DNA of 64,000 nucleotides from assembly GCA_012932865.1 (NCBI GenBank), contig SAXG01000096.1, positions 60,583 to 124,582 of the forward strand, given 5' to 3'. The notes beneath the pieces are model-generated. The model saw only the letters and a program-made list of their open reading frames with translations. It did not search any database and had not been told where the DNA came from. This DNA is from Amylostereum areolatum (lineage: Eukaryota > Basidiomycota > Agaricomycetes > Russulales > Stereaceae). Of this stretch, positions 34,539 through 47,091 are shown in pieces. The position numbers and the translations under genes are program-made. Numbering within the stretch: position 1 is the first letter of the stretch; every line of letters starts with the position of its first letter.

Positions 34539-36919
34539 ATGGAAGGCCCACTCGAGCATGTCTTTGACCACCCCAACTCCCCCAGCTTCATGGACGCGAC
34601 CAGCTCCTTTGCCTTCAATCTCATCGACTACCTCCAGTATGCCTCCAAACCCTGCGGCATACCCATGCCCTGTACATACCTATTTCCATCTCCGTTTATT
34701 CCCTCCGCCTCTGACATCATCCTCTCCTTTTAGCGTCACCCCCCCACCTCAGCTTCACCGGGCTCGATCTCGTGAATGCCCCGACCGAGTACACCTTCTC
34801 CGGTCCTTGGTACATGACCAGCCCCGCCCGCCCCTACACTCCTCCCATGAACAGTGGCATCCGCCCTAACTCCCACGGCCCCGGCGACATGTCTTCGGAC
34901 AGCATGCAATCGGGCGGAACCCGCCGTGGCTCTGGGACCCACTCGCCCTCCCTTTCCGCCATTCCCCGCTCCCACCGCTACAACCCCATCACCGTGTCCC
35001 CACGCGTCACCCTTAGTGCCATGGCCCGCAAGCGGCGCGCGGCCAAGCAGGAGGACCTTTCAGACGACAATGATGATTTTGTGCCGATCCCCAGCAGTGG
35101 CTCCAATGACGTGTACGTACAAGTCTTTTCAGTGATCCTTTTCTTCTCTCTTTTTTTGCTGATCCGTTCCCTCGGGCCTTCAGTCACCCCGAGGAGATCC
35201 ACCGTCAGCGCATCGAGTCCATTGACGCGTTTTTTGTGATCGCCGGGTTCGTCGGTAGGCCGCAGTTGAGGGGGAAGGCCATCGTGGTTGTTATTCACAA
35301 AGTGGGCAGGGTGGTATGGGGACCGACATTGCGAGTGCCAGCTACAAGGTGCGCGTGTTCTCAAGAATGTGATGAGGTGTGTGTCGGAGTCGAGTGTGCA
35401 AAGTTGGTCTGACTGGCTTCGCACAGTCTACAGCAGGCAAGGAAGCTGTGCCCAGACGTCGTGACGATCCCTTACGAGTTCGAAAGGTGCGTGTGTTCAG
35501 CGTGTTCAAGCAGACCAGTGCTAACGTTCACACGTTAGATACAAGCGGCTTTCTCTCAAATTTTACACCATCCTTATGTCGCTGGCAGTCAATCTGCAGG
35601 CTGTATCCGTGGACAAAGCTCTGATCAAGGTGACCTCTACGACATCCCAGATGAAGGTCGTCCGCGCGGATGACTCCAACGCGGAAGACGCACCCATCGA
35701 CACCGCCAAGGAACTTGCTTGTGTAAGAGACACCACTGGATGCAAAGGTGCCGCCTTTTTCTTCCTTCTGCACAATCGGCCGCTGACCGAGGGGACACAG
35801 TGAGCATTGGCATCGTGTCAAACATCATGATGGCTCACCTCGCCACGCGCAAAGCCGAGCCCGCAGACTTGTGCCACCTCCTGCCCACGGATGTTCCCGC
35901 GCTGATTGTGAGACTGGATATACAGGACCTGCACGGGTTTGGATGGTCGACGCGCTCCAAGGCGCTCGAGAAGCTCAGGACGACAAACCTGGGCGACCTC
36001 GTGAGGAAGAGCAAGGTGGCGCTGTGTGAGGCGCTGGGGAGAGACATGGGCGAAACATTGTGGAAGGCTGTGCGAGGGATAGAAGAGCGCAAGCTCGAGA
36101 GCGACAAGCCACGCACATCGGTGTCTTGTGAGATCAACGTGAGTGCCTTCCTCCCGATGCTGGACATTTCTGTGAGTTTCTATCGAGATTTTGTGTTGCT
36201 CACGCTCTCTCTGGGTAGTATGAGATACATTTTCAGAGCGCGGAGCAGGCGGAAGCATTCCTGCACCAGATGGCGGAGGAAGTGACACGAAGGCTTAAGG
36301 GCATGAATGTCAAGGGCTACTCCCTCACACCGAAGGCGATGAAGCGCGACGCTTCCACGCCTGTCGAGGCTCCCCAGGTACCTTTTCTTTTCACCTTGAT
36401 TCCCTCTCGTTTCGCCTTTAACAAAACCACACTTTCTAGTTCTTCGGTCACGGGCAATGCTTAGCTTACAACAAGCCGCCGAGCTCCACGTGCTCGACAT
36501 CGACCTGGGCATGTTCCGCAGTCTGCCCGTCAAGATCCAGCACAAGCAGGTCGCGCAGGCGCGCGGATTGCGCGTCGCAGCGCCCCGTGCGCACGACCAA
36601 GCCGCTCAGGCCGCCGAAGAGACTCGGCGGATGCTGGCACTTCGTTGATCCGCTTCACGAGAACATCCTGCCGCCGCCGCAGGCGCGGTACATGTTGCAG
36701 CCGGTGCTGAAGCAGCTGCAGCTTGGCAGGGCCAAGGAGAAGCTGGTGTTCTGGGAGGATGCGGACGTGCGGAGGCTACTCGGGGAGTGTGTGCCGCATT
36801 GGCGGGACATCAAGGAGTTCACAAAGTGGTTGGAGAGCGACGGGGGGATGGAGAGGGCGATTGGGTGCATGCGTGGAGGGGTGCATTATGGGGGGGGCAC
36901 GAGTGTTGTACTTCGATAG
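34539..36919 (+). pseudogene. Chimeric pseudogene: N-terminal half of a bHLH-type gene joined to a decayed REV1 (Y-family polymerase)
   Basis: The first part (MEGPLEHVFDHPNSP, intron ~34,640-34,752, then TGLDLVNAPTEYTFSGPWY and HPEEIHRQRIES) matches my knowledge of a fungal bHLH protein up to the first residues of the basic region. At ~35,220 the frame passes directly into IDAFFVIAGFVGRPQLRGK, the start of the REV1 catalytic domain. Further REV1 exons follow: IASASYK (frame-shifted), LQQARKLCPDVVTIPYEFER, YKRLSLKFYTILMSLAVNLQ, SIGIVSNIMMAHLATRKA, DLHGFGWSTRSKALEKL, GETLWKAVRGIEERKLESD and FFGHGQCLAYNK. The Y-family metal motif S-V-D-E-A is S-V-D-K-A here, and the next Asp is Lys. The region after FFGHGQC is deleted or out of frame. 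N-terminal BRCT and the first catalytic Asp are missing. A functional polymerase is excluded. Confidence 0.8.
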
Positions 36920-36949
36920 TAAACTACGTATATTAAATTCTTCTGTCTA

Positions 36950-38375
36950 AGAAGGACTTCGTGCTTCCAAGTAATAATGCTGTACATTTTGCAGACTTGA
37001 AATCCAATCAGCAGCGGAGGGTTCCGCCCCAGCAAACATGATTACATAATCATGTGCGTTCACATTTCCACGGTTGAGTTCTTCCTCCTCACATCAACCT
37101 CACATTATACCATGTCCGTCGCCATCACCGAACACTAGGAGGGTACCGTGAGCTGATTTTCACCACTCTTTACACCTCTTTGGGCGGTGAATTCCACCGC
37201 TCGAAGTACTCGTTTTCAGTACCATGGAATGAATTTCAGTCCTGCACGGGGTGATTTTCGTGATGTGAAAATCACCGGAAAAAAGTACCATTTCACCGCT
37301 TTTTTGTCACGAATTCTCACTTTCTCGTAACGCCGACGCGTGAATATCAGCATGAAAAACAGTGAAAAGCAACACCCCATGGTGATATACAGCAGCTTTC
37401 ATCCTCAAAACCCTTGGCAGGATCCAGCACTTTACGCGTTCATAAACAGACACATGGCATTATGAGCTCATAATCACACTACAATATACACTATATACAA
37501 ATCTATGCACACCGCTGGTGGTACCCAACGAGACCCTCTCGCGTAACCACGTCTCCTCTTCGTGACGTCCACCCGCACGCCCCGGGCCCAAATGCGAATG
37601 GCTGGAATGGCTGTCGGAGTGTAAGCAGCAGCATCGAAGCGATGCGCGCGTGGGGCGTGGCCTGTCCAAACATTTAATATCGCTCCGTGGCAAGGGAGAG
37701 AAGGCGGAATACTCACCCCCATCTGATACCCTAACATCCCCCGCTTTGTGTCCATCAATGACAGTCCCCGGCCGTGCTCTATGTAAACAAAAGTCAGCAG
37801 CCGAAGAGACTGTCGCCATCACCGAAGAGAAATGAGACGGTGCGAGAGCACCGGCAACGGCGGTGAAGAGCCGCTGTCACCGATGCACAATGCGTAAGAG
37901 GCCATATGGCCTGGGTTTGTGATGTTGAATGAACCGTGAACGAGCCGCTTCATGCTACAAAGCATGCGCGGGACGAGCCGGAGGAGGATAGAAGGAAAAA
38001 AATAGATCAATACGAAGACGTACCGTTGCAAAGAGTTGCCCAGACTTAGGGTACACTTTATGTGTCCTTACGAGAACATGGAAGGGGAGGGTGGAGAGGG
38101 AGAGTGCACGACGACTGAACCCGTCGCCGAGTCGCCATGGTCGTTGAGGAAGAAGCTGAAGCGCTGAAGTCGAACCATGCGCGTGAGCTGGCGACATCAC
38201 GGATACGTGACTGACCATCACTGGTCCGTGACGATTGTTACGAGTTCGTGACCAAGGAACCGCTGATGGAAATCACCATGTAAAGCGGTTGTCACGCTTG
38301 TCTGAAAAACAGCCCCAAATCACCACCTGTCGAAATCACCCCAAAAATCACCTTAATTCGGAAATTCACCACATC
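36950..38375. repeat. Non-coding region with dispersed AAATCACC / GGTGATTT words
   Basis: Many copies of a GAAAATCACC-like octamer in both orientations occur near 37,155-37,310 and again near 38,265-38,370 (for example AAATCACCACC, AAATCACCCC, AAATCACCTTAA). The two ends may be subterminal repeats of a ~1.2 kb element, but no clean terminal inverted repeat or target duplication was found. It abuts the first exon of W4 and may have removed that gene's start and partner. Confidence 0.5.
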
Positions 38376-38390
38376 AAACGGTGGGAAACA

Positions 38391-40310
38391 GTCGGACATG
38401 TCCTTATAGTGGAAGCGGACCACGACACATTCGGCGAGGAGTTTGTTGTCCGCGAAGCTCGTCTTCTTGGCGCCATAATCACGTTGCGTGACATAATACC
38501 GGGGGTGCCGTTGCCGGGCAAGGTGTGGTGGTCAAGATTCAATAAGGAATTGGTGCGTGGCGGCTCCTTATTTGATTCCTCCACTCATAGCTTGATGGGC
38601 ACCATATACAGAGAGAATTTATCGATATCTACATAACTGAGGCCCTTACTAGAAGACCGCCGCTCGAGACTTACCCCATAAGCATCCTTGCTCTGCATGC
38701 GATCGCACGGCTATCCTCAGGAGCAAAGCGAGTGGAGCAAGTAAAGAAGATGGATCTCAAGGATACCATACCACGGGAACGGGCATGGGGGCCACTTCTA
38801 TGGGAAAGACAGGATGACACTATGCGTGCGTGGTATTCACATAGCCCCTTCCCCCCCGCTAACTACATCCATGACCTCTGCAGAGTTCTGGAACGAGTTG
38901 CGGAGGGATCCGCAACATGTGGTACCCGAAGTTCACGAGTTGCACTGGCTTCAAAACACAGCACCGACATCTGATACAGACCATACGTCGATTTCCATCA
39001 GTGAAGACAGCGGCAGCGAGTTTGAACCGGACGACGATCCCCACGAGACAGCCGAGGATTTGCGGCTCCTTTCTGTGTTACAGGGGTTAAACGGTTGTTC
39101 CCCGCAGAACCGTCAAACAAGGAAGCGCATTATATTGCGTGTAACAGCGCCGGACGGGCGAGAGGTAGGTCCCGCTCCTTTCTCGATGTTGGCGGGCTGC
39201 TTACCTGTCTTATCAAAGCAGGCGAGGGGTTCCGCGCCTTTCACAAAGTCGGCGGGTGGTTCCGCCATCGCAAAGTCAGCGGGTGGTTCCGCCATCGCAA
39301 CGTTGGCAGGTGATTCCGCCGCTCGCTCAGGGGATCCCCCTGCCACACGCTCAATGTCAGCGGCGACCTCCGCCACTCGCTCAACGTCAGCGGAGACCTC
39401 CGCTCCTCGCTCAACATCAGCGGCCACCCCCGCCCATATCTCTACAAGCACAGCTATCTCTGCTCTCTCCGCCCTGACATTAGGGACGTCGACCAGCGTA
39501 CCAGTTTCACACAAATCAGCGGTGTCGTCCTCGAACACGCTCTTAGCATTTGCGGACCCATCCGATCCAGATCGGTGGCCAAACGAGGTGCGCTGATGTG
39601 CCTTTTTACGTCAAAGTCGCGACTTAATCATCGCCAATCAGGTTTCCTGTTCCTCGTGCGTCCGCCTGGGCGTGGGATGCTGGAATATTGCGTTGCATAG
39701 GAGAATGTGCGTTAACTGCACGGAGAGTGGGACTGTGTGCTCGCAATCAACAAAGCAAACCCCTCGCACAACAAAGCTGGTGTATCGTCAACTTCTTCGT
39801 GCAGGAAATCCACCCTATCAACTTTTGCAACAACCAACTTCACCCACTCTGGATGAACTACGGCAATTGGCTCCGTATGTTTAATATTCGATCTATTCAT
39901 TGTCCTCTGACATTCTCACTAGTGATACTACATCGAACATTGATCATTCTTCCGGACTCTTTCCACATACTTTAGATGGTATGTACCTCTTCCAATGTTG
40001 ACGTTTATTGCTTCACTTTATGGCAGATATCACCTCAGCTGGTGTGCAAGAATACATCAATCCTGTCGAGGATCTGGCTGAAACCCTCTATGATTCGATA
40101 TTGCTTGAAGCAAAACGGGGTTCTGAAGATGTCGAAGAGCAAATGAACGACATGTCGAAGATTGTCGATTCACTTTCGGAACAGTTGACGGAGCTTTTGC
40201 ATCAACTGGAGGCGGCGAAAGAGCAACGGGAGGTTATGCACACTACTTTATATCATCAACGGGATCTGAATGATCGCCTTAGGTCATTGTTTGTGAGGGG
40301 AAGACGGTAG
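38391..40310 (+). CDS. W4: WW-module protein with internal Zn2Cys6-like cluster (5' end unresolved)
   Basis: Exon 1 has EFVVREARLLGAIITL then KVWWSRFNKEL, ending in phase 0 at ~38,550, but no ATG exists in that frame upstream, so the start is lost or lies in an unseen exon. Exon 2 (LDGHHIQREFIDIYITEAL ... WERQDDTM) ends in phase 1. Exon 3 begins Q-F-W-N-E and continues acidic, then with degenerate tandem motifs (KSAGGSAI; TSATRSTSAETSA) to FADPSDPDRWPNE. The next exon carries CSSCVRLGVGCW and CVNCTESGTVC, C-x2-C-x6-C-x9-C-x2-C-x6-C, then TPRTTKLVYRQLLRAGNPP as in W2. The last exon is a coiled coil (VEEQMNDMSKIVDSLSEQL) ending VRGRR. Followed 308 bp later by B1. Confidence 0.65.
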
Positions 40311-40617
40311 TTTTGCAATTGTTCTGGAATAGATTGTTTCAAACTGTTCTTGTCTTCTTGTTCTACCGCAGTCGTGTGAACCACAATTCTGCTCTCCATG
40401 TAGGAATTTGCATGTGCACACACTTTCCGCCATGTGCTACTTAATGATGGAGACCTCCGACACATGACTTGTCATCAAGAGGTCACGTTGGGACTTCTTA
40501 AGAATGTTGCGGATCATCACGGCAACATCTCTCTTACACGTGCATATACTTGACTTTTAAACACTGCCACGACAACCTTCCTCTGTCTTACTTCCTTACA
40601 TCTCAACTGTTGCTCCC

Positions 40618-43600
40618 ATGCCACCAAAGAAGTTGCCACTCAATGAAGACTCTGACGACTCGCAATATATCGAGGATACATTGGAGGGGCCTGTTGAAGA
40701 TGACTCAATACAGGAGATGGAGGAGGACTGGGCCAATGAATTTCTGGGAGATTTTCGAGATTTGCCGTACAATAAACGGCTACGCTGGTGGCGAGAACAC
40801 ATGGGTCTGTTCTGGTCCACTGTTCACCATGGCACAAACTACGATTCAATGTATCTGCCGACACGGAAAGCTCAACGTCTATTCTGGGAGCGGTGCACGG
40901 TATCTCCACTTTCACTGCGGTATTATCACCTTGACTAAAAATCTGCAAGGTCGTCAAATGGTGGCTGTTTGAACATGGGCGCGTGCGACGGGAGCGGGAG
41001 TGGGTCAAGTTTGCGACAAAATTCTACTTCCACGACATTGTGCAAAAGCTTTACAAGGCTGAGATCGAGGAAGACGCTGTTCGCCGTGTTGAGAGCATGA
41101 CCGAAGATGAACGTGCAAGATACAAGAATCCAATCATCAAAGTTTACCAGACTTCTGTCAAACATATCACATCGAACCTAACACAAGGCCAACGGAAAGA
41201 AGTCGAGAGAACACTGGAGGAGTACAACCATGGTGAAGTACCAGATGACATCCGCGAAAAGTGTGTTCAGATATTGATCTGCTCAGAAAACACCTCCTCA
41301 CAAAGACCTCTCTTAAGGTTGGCAAAAACGAAGCTTTCAGGGTGGGCACTGTCATTCGCAGAGGCAGCACATAAACTTTGCCGTGTGCTTATCATATCAT
41401 TTGCATGGATACCATCTCCAGGCGGTGGCTTTGAGATTGATATGTGAGTTTTGTATTATCCATCATGTGTTTAACCCTCATTATGTGTGAATAGCATGGA
41501 GCATGGAAAATTTCTCGGATATGCACCCAAGTTGTTCACAGAGTATTTTCCTAACTGGAAGCAGCGGCGACTGGGACCCATGTTAAATGAATGGGGAACA
41601 ATCACTCGTGGTGAGTTGAATAGCTGTGATAACAACACAACTCACTCATATTTTGAAGGGTTACAAGAGCAACCCGGTGTGGCCCAATCAAGACAATTTA
41701 CAAAGTTTGGGAAGGAGAAAGCAGCAAAGCCAGTAATCTTGGTGAAAGATGGTGCCACACAATTGCCCACTGGATGGACGATTGAAAAACATATCCTAAA
41801 ATCAAAGCGTGCATTTTGGCGGGCATTCTTCACTATGGAATGGGGTACGACCTACATTCTCCATATGTATTAGTTGATACTTCATGACTCTTTTACAGAC
41901 CTAGGAAAAGATGGATCTGGTGCTATCCCTTGGGGCCTTGTGAACAGTGTACCAACATCCTTTTATCCTGCAGATCGGATGCCTCCTACCTGGATACGAC
42001 CTGGACTAGGGGACCCAGGCCAATATAACTGGGAAGAAGTCAACGCTCTGCTGGAATACTTTGAACAGAATGTTCTGAAGTTCTCTCATGCATTTTGGTT
42101 TGATTTTATCCAGGATGGCACTGAGCGGAAAGCTGCAAGGAAGATAACTGATCGGAGCTGGGAACCTAATGTACAATTAGATGCCGACACGTCGGACTCC
42201 TCCGACTCTGAAGATCTCTCTAACAAGAAGAAGCCGGTCCGCAAAGTGAAAAAAAAATGAAGACGTCTCATGCAATCCATCAACAAACATTGGACACCTC
42301 CGAGTCAGATTGTCCATTGGCTAGTCGCCTTCCCAAGTCGAAAAAACTTCATGAACCTGCCAAAGTCTCCACACCAGCTCTCTTTCTTGATAACGGGTCC
42401 TCATCCTCATCCTCAGCCTCTCCATCCGGTATCTCGATGGTATATGACTCTTCAATGGAACCAGTTGCCGTGACAAGTCCTATGCGAGAGATCGCGGATG
42501 GCTCCGATGATCCCATCTATGCTATTGCCAAGAAGGGGATGCATCTCGCTGGAGAGGATTCTGAGGAGGAGGAGCAGAAGTTGACCATCTGGGATGTACG
42601 ACCTATTCATGATGCTTGGCCAGGAATGCCTCCTGCACGGGTTCCATCTCGCAACCCACCATTACGTGTAAAATGGTTGAAGTCTCTATGTCAGCTTCAC
42701 ATTTTCCATGAAGTAGTAGATGCTGTCTTTAACATTCCAGTACGTTTTTCTCCTATTCACCATCACTCTGCTAACAGATGGTATAGACACAATCAAGTGA
42801 TTATCCCCTTCCAATCAATGTTTCCCAAAGTTCCCTTTGGACATGGGAAAAGTGCTGGCTCGCTATGGAGGCTCACAAGTATGAAGATTCTATGTTTACA
42901 TTGCGATCTTCGATCGCAATATTTCAACCAAGAAAGGTTATATGGGAAAAAGAAGACGGCTCATGGGCAGGAAGAGAGCGGGCCGAAGCAGCACTGGTCC
43001 TCCTCGCTTTATACGAGCATGACTTCAGTGTCTGGAAATCCTTGTCTACAGGCACTCTTCTCAATCAGATCGACAATCTTCCTGAAGATGGGTTAAATCT
43101 TGATTACATTCGAAACTCGGTCATCGGAAATCCAACAGAGCACGACACAAATGAATGGTGGTGGTCCGAATCTGTCTACGATCTATGTGCTGCCGCTGAG
43201 CTCGAGGTGGAAAGATATCGCATGGAAAATCCCACTGCACCGTTGGACATTGGCTTACATCCTCCTTCAACACGGCGGATGCCACATCGCACAGGACGGC
43301 CTGGCCCTGGTGCTTTACAACTTCCTAGTGTGGCGGGGCCTTCCGCCATCGGTGAGATATTTGTACATGTGAGATGTCGCAAACTGATCAATTTTTACAC
43401 AGACCACAAGGAGATTGTTAAATCATTACAATCTAGTGAGAAAGGTGTGGACTAGTGCTATCAAATAGTACTAGCACACTGACTGATAGTATAGGCAAAT
43501 CAAAAGCTGTTGTCCAGAAGAATGATGATACACATCCTAGACGGAGTAATTTAGGTATAGAAACTGCAGTTCATACAATTCATCAATATTGACACTATAA

Positions 43601-44127
43601 GCACAGGGTCTGCAAAGCCAAAGCCCCGGATCGTGCAGAAACACTCGTTTTCTATGATATCTCAGCAGCATGGACATTTTTCTTCTATTGATGCTTTACA
43701 AAACATGGAAAACACTCACGCTGGACCAAGTGGTCTGTTACACACCAATATCCAACCTTTGCAACAGCGGCCAAAGCTGCTATACTCGGCATCATATAGT
43801 GACTCAGATATCATTTCCTCTAGCAACTCCTCCACTTCTGCACATGTCCATTTTGCAGATAGCACACAAGACAATCGTGAACAAAATGTGCCTGGTGTCA
43901 AATCATCTACAGCTGTACAACAGGACAAGCCTTCAACAATGTCTATGACAGCACCGCCAGCATCAGGAATTATCAATAGTCTTCCTGATGATCTTCCTTT
44001 GGCTATCCGTAGAGGACAGCGAAAAGAGCGGAGGGCTCCGCTCCCTCCCGACCACCGTTATGCTCCTCCTCTAACTAAAACACGATCAAGAAAGAAACCA
44101 AAATCAAAAGATACTGGATTGACATAA
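40618..44127 (+). CDS. B1: large Trp-rich protein of unknown function, paralogue of B2; apparent frameshift
   Basis: Acidic start (MPPKKLPLNEDSDDSQYIED), then KRLRWWREHMGLFWSTVHH and FWERCT. A phase 0 intron follows, then VVKWWLFEHGRVRRE and a helical segment (TQGQRKEVERTLEEYN). Next come exons with WALSFAEAAHKLCRVLI, FTEYFPNWKQRRLGPMLNEW, WTIEKHILKSKRAFWRAFF and a basic patch (KKKPVRKVKKK). At 42,249-42,257 a run of nine A interrupts the frame: the upstream frame stops at TGA 42,258, and the downstream frame (GSDDPIYAIAKKG, VWEKEDGSWAGRERAEAALVLLALYEHDF) is offset by one. B2 is continuous over the same region. The C-terminus is Ser-rich with VHFADS and KTRSRKKPKSK. No known domain was recognised. 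Confidence 0.6.
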
Positions 44128-44409
44128 GCTTCATTTGTACGTGCTTCATATTTGGCCACTTCATTTTACTAACCGCCCTTGATATATAAAACATTCAATT
44201 TCTACAGTAGATAAGACATCAGTGGTCTTGTAATGCTATTTGGTATAGATGGGTTCACGTATGAGACGAGTGTAGAGGTCACTTTGCTATGTATGGCATT
44301 AGCTTGAAATGTCGGATGCCTCCGCCGTAGCCATGAGATTATGTAACATTATCTGTCCACTTTCTGGTCATGGTCATTGATCAATATTGAACCTATACTA
44401 CCACATACC
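44128..44409. other. Short intergenic space B1-W5
   Basis: AT-rich 282 bp with a poly-T/A 3' flank of B1 and the W5 leader. Nothing else visible. Confidence 0.4.
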
Positions 44410-45134
44410 ATGTCGCGTAGACTCAATGGTGTTGCTCATTCAGCTGACTGGGTTCAGTATCCACTCTCCGATACCCTATGCCAACGGGAGGCCCGCTTAC
44501 TTGCCATCTGTGACTGCATGTCTGCAACTGAAGATGTTCCAATACCCGAATGGTGGATGAAGTACCGGTCAGAAGTGGTAAGTTCATAAGTTGTGTGTTG
44601 ACTGTATAGGATGACAATGATTCCTCTCAGGTGGACACTATCGTAATCATTCGAAACGAGCTGAAGCAGCATGAACTTCTATGGCCAAACATGGTGTTTA
44701 TGGCGCACTGTTTGACCAAGGAAAATATTGTTGCAAAGGCACGCTTACGATCTCTTCGTGGTCTTCGGAAGCATGCAAGGCCTCAAGCCATCAGCTGGAT
44801 AGGTGACATTGGACAGAATATCTGGTGGACAGACCCTAGTTAGTTATCTCTTGATAACATCTCTTTCTGTATCACATTCTAACTAGCCTATAGATCTTTG
44901 GGATAACATGGATCTGCCAAAACAAAACTCTGGTGTCAATAGTGGGCCTTATGTGAGTCGCTATTCTGTGCTGTAAAATTCTTGTTAATTTCTACTGCTT
45001 GTCATTGAAAGGACAATAATCTTGCACCAGGTTCTTCATTGGACTTGCAAAACTTAGAAACCCGATTACACGATCACCTTACTATGTGCACCGAGGGTCT
45101 GTTAGTCTCTCTCCGTAGACTTGAACAATTGTAA
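44410..45134 (+). CDS. W5: short WW-module protein
   Basis: Four exons: MSRRLNGVAHS to REARLLAICDCM and PEWWMKYRSEV (phase 0 end); VDTIVIIRNELKQHELLW to WIGDIGQNIWWTDP (phase 1 end, same G-D-I-G-x3-W-W-x-D signature as W3 and W9); NLWDNMDLP; and a last exon with LETRLHDHLTM and LVSLRRLEQL, a short coiled coil. About 200 residues. It is the module almost alone, without Cys cluster or long linker, so it shows the minimal unit of the family. Confidence 0.6.
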
Positions 45135-45288
45135 TATCATCTCATGTAGTCGGAACTCACCCTTCTGCTGACAAATCTGCTTTGTAAATGGCCACATTAG
45201 TGTAATTGGCTCTGTAAACGCACTCATATTCAAGAGAACAGAATACTGGGCCAGGCCGGCGACTGGTCTTAATTCTGATGAATGCTCC

Positions 45289-46011
45289 ATGTCATCTGCA
45301 TTTTGTCAAGCTGAACAGCGACTCATTACCATGGCGTTGCAGACCGTCTACGGCCCTGGTATCCCTAAATTAGAATGGTTTAGCAAGTGCGTTGAAGAAG
45401 CTGTGCGTAGATGGATATCTAATATGTGCCCATATCTTACCGGTTACTCATTGTATGTTTAGAAACACGCTCTATTGGTGATGGAACCAGAATGGGCAGT
45501 AAACCCCTTGGCACTCAATAATGAGACACATCATTCGCAAGTTCCAGCTGTCTTACTTCAAGCACAAAAAATAGCTTCTGCAACATCTTACCTGGGCAAT
45601 ACATGTGCTTATCCTTTGCAAGTATTGCAGGTTCACGACCAAAACCGGGGATGGAAAGGACAGCTTGGACCCAATCAATGGTGGACAGATATTGGTTAGT
45701 GATAAGAGATCTACATATTTTGCAATGTCTGACCAAATTGCGCAGATTTATATCTCGAAGAACTTTCCGCTATTATAGCACGGGAGAGGGTCTCAAGACT
45801 GCATCAGGCTGTATTAGCAATGGACAAGCCGTCTGGCACTGTAACCAGAAACTCGCTTGGTGACGGTTCCAAAGACAGTTTAGCCCGCAATGAAAGTCAA
45901 TCTGGAACAGATATAGCATATTCAGACCTCAGTGAGGTTGAGACTGGTATTGTATCCTATCTTAACAGTCGAATCTTAGAGTTAGAGCAGCAGATCTTGC
46001 ATTTGGGGTAA
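45289..46011 (+). CDS. W6: short WW-module protein
   Basis: Three exons. Exon 1: MSSAFCQAEQRLITMAL then PKLEWFSKCVEEA (W-F in place of W-W), phase 0 end near 45,402. Exon 2 from ~45,464: KHALLVMEPEW to WKGQLGPNQWWTDI, phase 1 end. Exon 3: D-L-Y-L-E-E and a coiled coil ending SRILELEQQILHLG. Tandem to W5 with 154 bp between them. Unknown function. Confidence 0.6.
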
Positions 46012-46437
46012 ACATAGATGCCATCGGAGGGGTACGCTTGTTACTGTAATACCTAGAACAAACTCTGCTTCTCATATGCTGATTTCTCTATATGTCAAGA
46101 TAGTGATAAATTGCTACATAAAATAGTGTATGTGCCAGATTGTTTACATAGCAGGATCTAGCAACTTGGTGTAAGATTGATGGAAGATGTTCCACCTTAG
46201 CCGGCATCAAACATGTGATATGGCACATCTATGTAAATCCCAATATGTGCATAGAAAAGTACATTGATTAGCCTAATCAAAGCCAAGAACCGCAGTCCGT
46301 GTGAGATCTGCCCTGAAGGTCTAGCCTGATTGATGCCCGACACCCATGCTTCGATTTTTAGGCAATAAAGGTGTCCCTTCTGAAGTAGTTGTGTGTTTTC
46401 TTTTCACCCCACTCCTTTAGTCGTGTCGTGCAGGACA

Positions 46438-47091
46438 ATGCCTCCCTCAGGTAAGTCGGCTCTAGGCTGCATACTTGATTTATCTGGCTGAGTAATTTAT
46501 GTCTTAGAACCTACAGAAACCCTGTGGTGGGAAGTCGACTCCTTTATGGAGGATGACTTGGCAGCGGTGTCTGAGACATCCTCGCCGTCTAATCTATCTG
46601 CTATATCTTGCTCCTCCTCCGCACACGATTTATCCGCCGTATCACGTAGCTTGACATACCCTATCTCTGCCACTGATGGTGCTTCATCTACGGTCGAGGT
46701 GGACGGCGAGGTCTACTTTGATAATGTGTCTAGTCACCCTTCGCAAGCTTGGGAGGAGGAGGATGGGCAGGAGGATGAAGTAGATTTAATCAGCGTCGGT
46801 GAGTACTAGCGCTATTATTTCCATACTTAACCTGATATTTCTTTAGAGCACATCATCATCGCTCCTCCCCCATCTCCGACCTTGCTTCCCTACCACCCTC
46901 CGACTTTGCAAACTGTTTGGGTTGCTGATGAGATAGAGTCCATTTGGCTAGATGTGACGCAGGTGCAGGCAATGTTGGAGGCTGGGCCGCAGCTGGCTCA
47001 TGTATCTTGGTCATTCATGGTGGATGCAATTGCTCAGGTAGTCGACACGGTTAGTTATCTGCGCTTTCGTGCTGGTTTGACGGATGAGTAG
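46438..47091 (+). CDS. S3: small acidic protein, unknown
   Basis: Three exons: MPPS, a donor GTAAGT, then EPTETLWWEVDSFMEDD and a Ser-rich acidic stretch (VSETSSPSNLSAISC; WEEEDGQEDEVDLISV). The last exon reads EHIIIAPPPSPTLLP and a hydrophobic-helical end (WLDVTQVQAMLEAGPQL) ending LTDE. It may be a further partner-type gene like S1 and S2 or a truncated family member. No domain recognised. Confidence 0.45.

Noticed and set aside
37460..37822. Minus-strand ORFs at 37.5-38.2 kb as a divergent partner of W4
   Set aside because: No acidic S-type composition, no module motif and no splice chain; they lie in the AAATCACC repeat zone.
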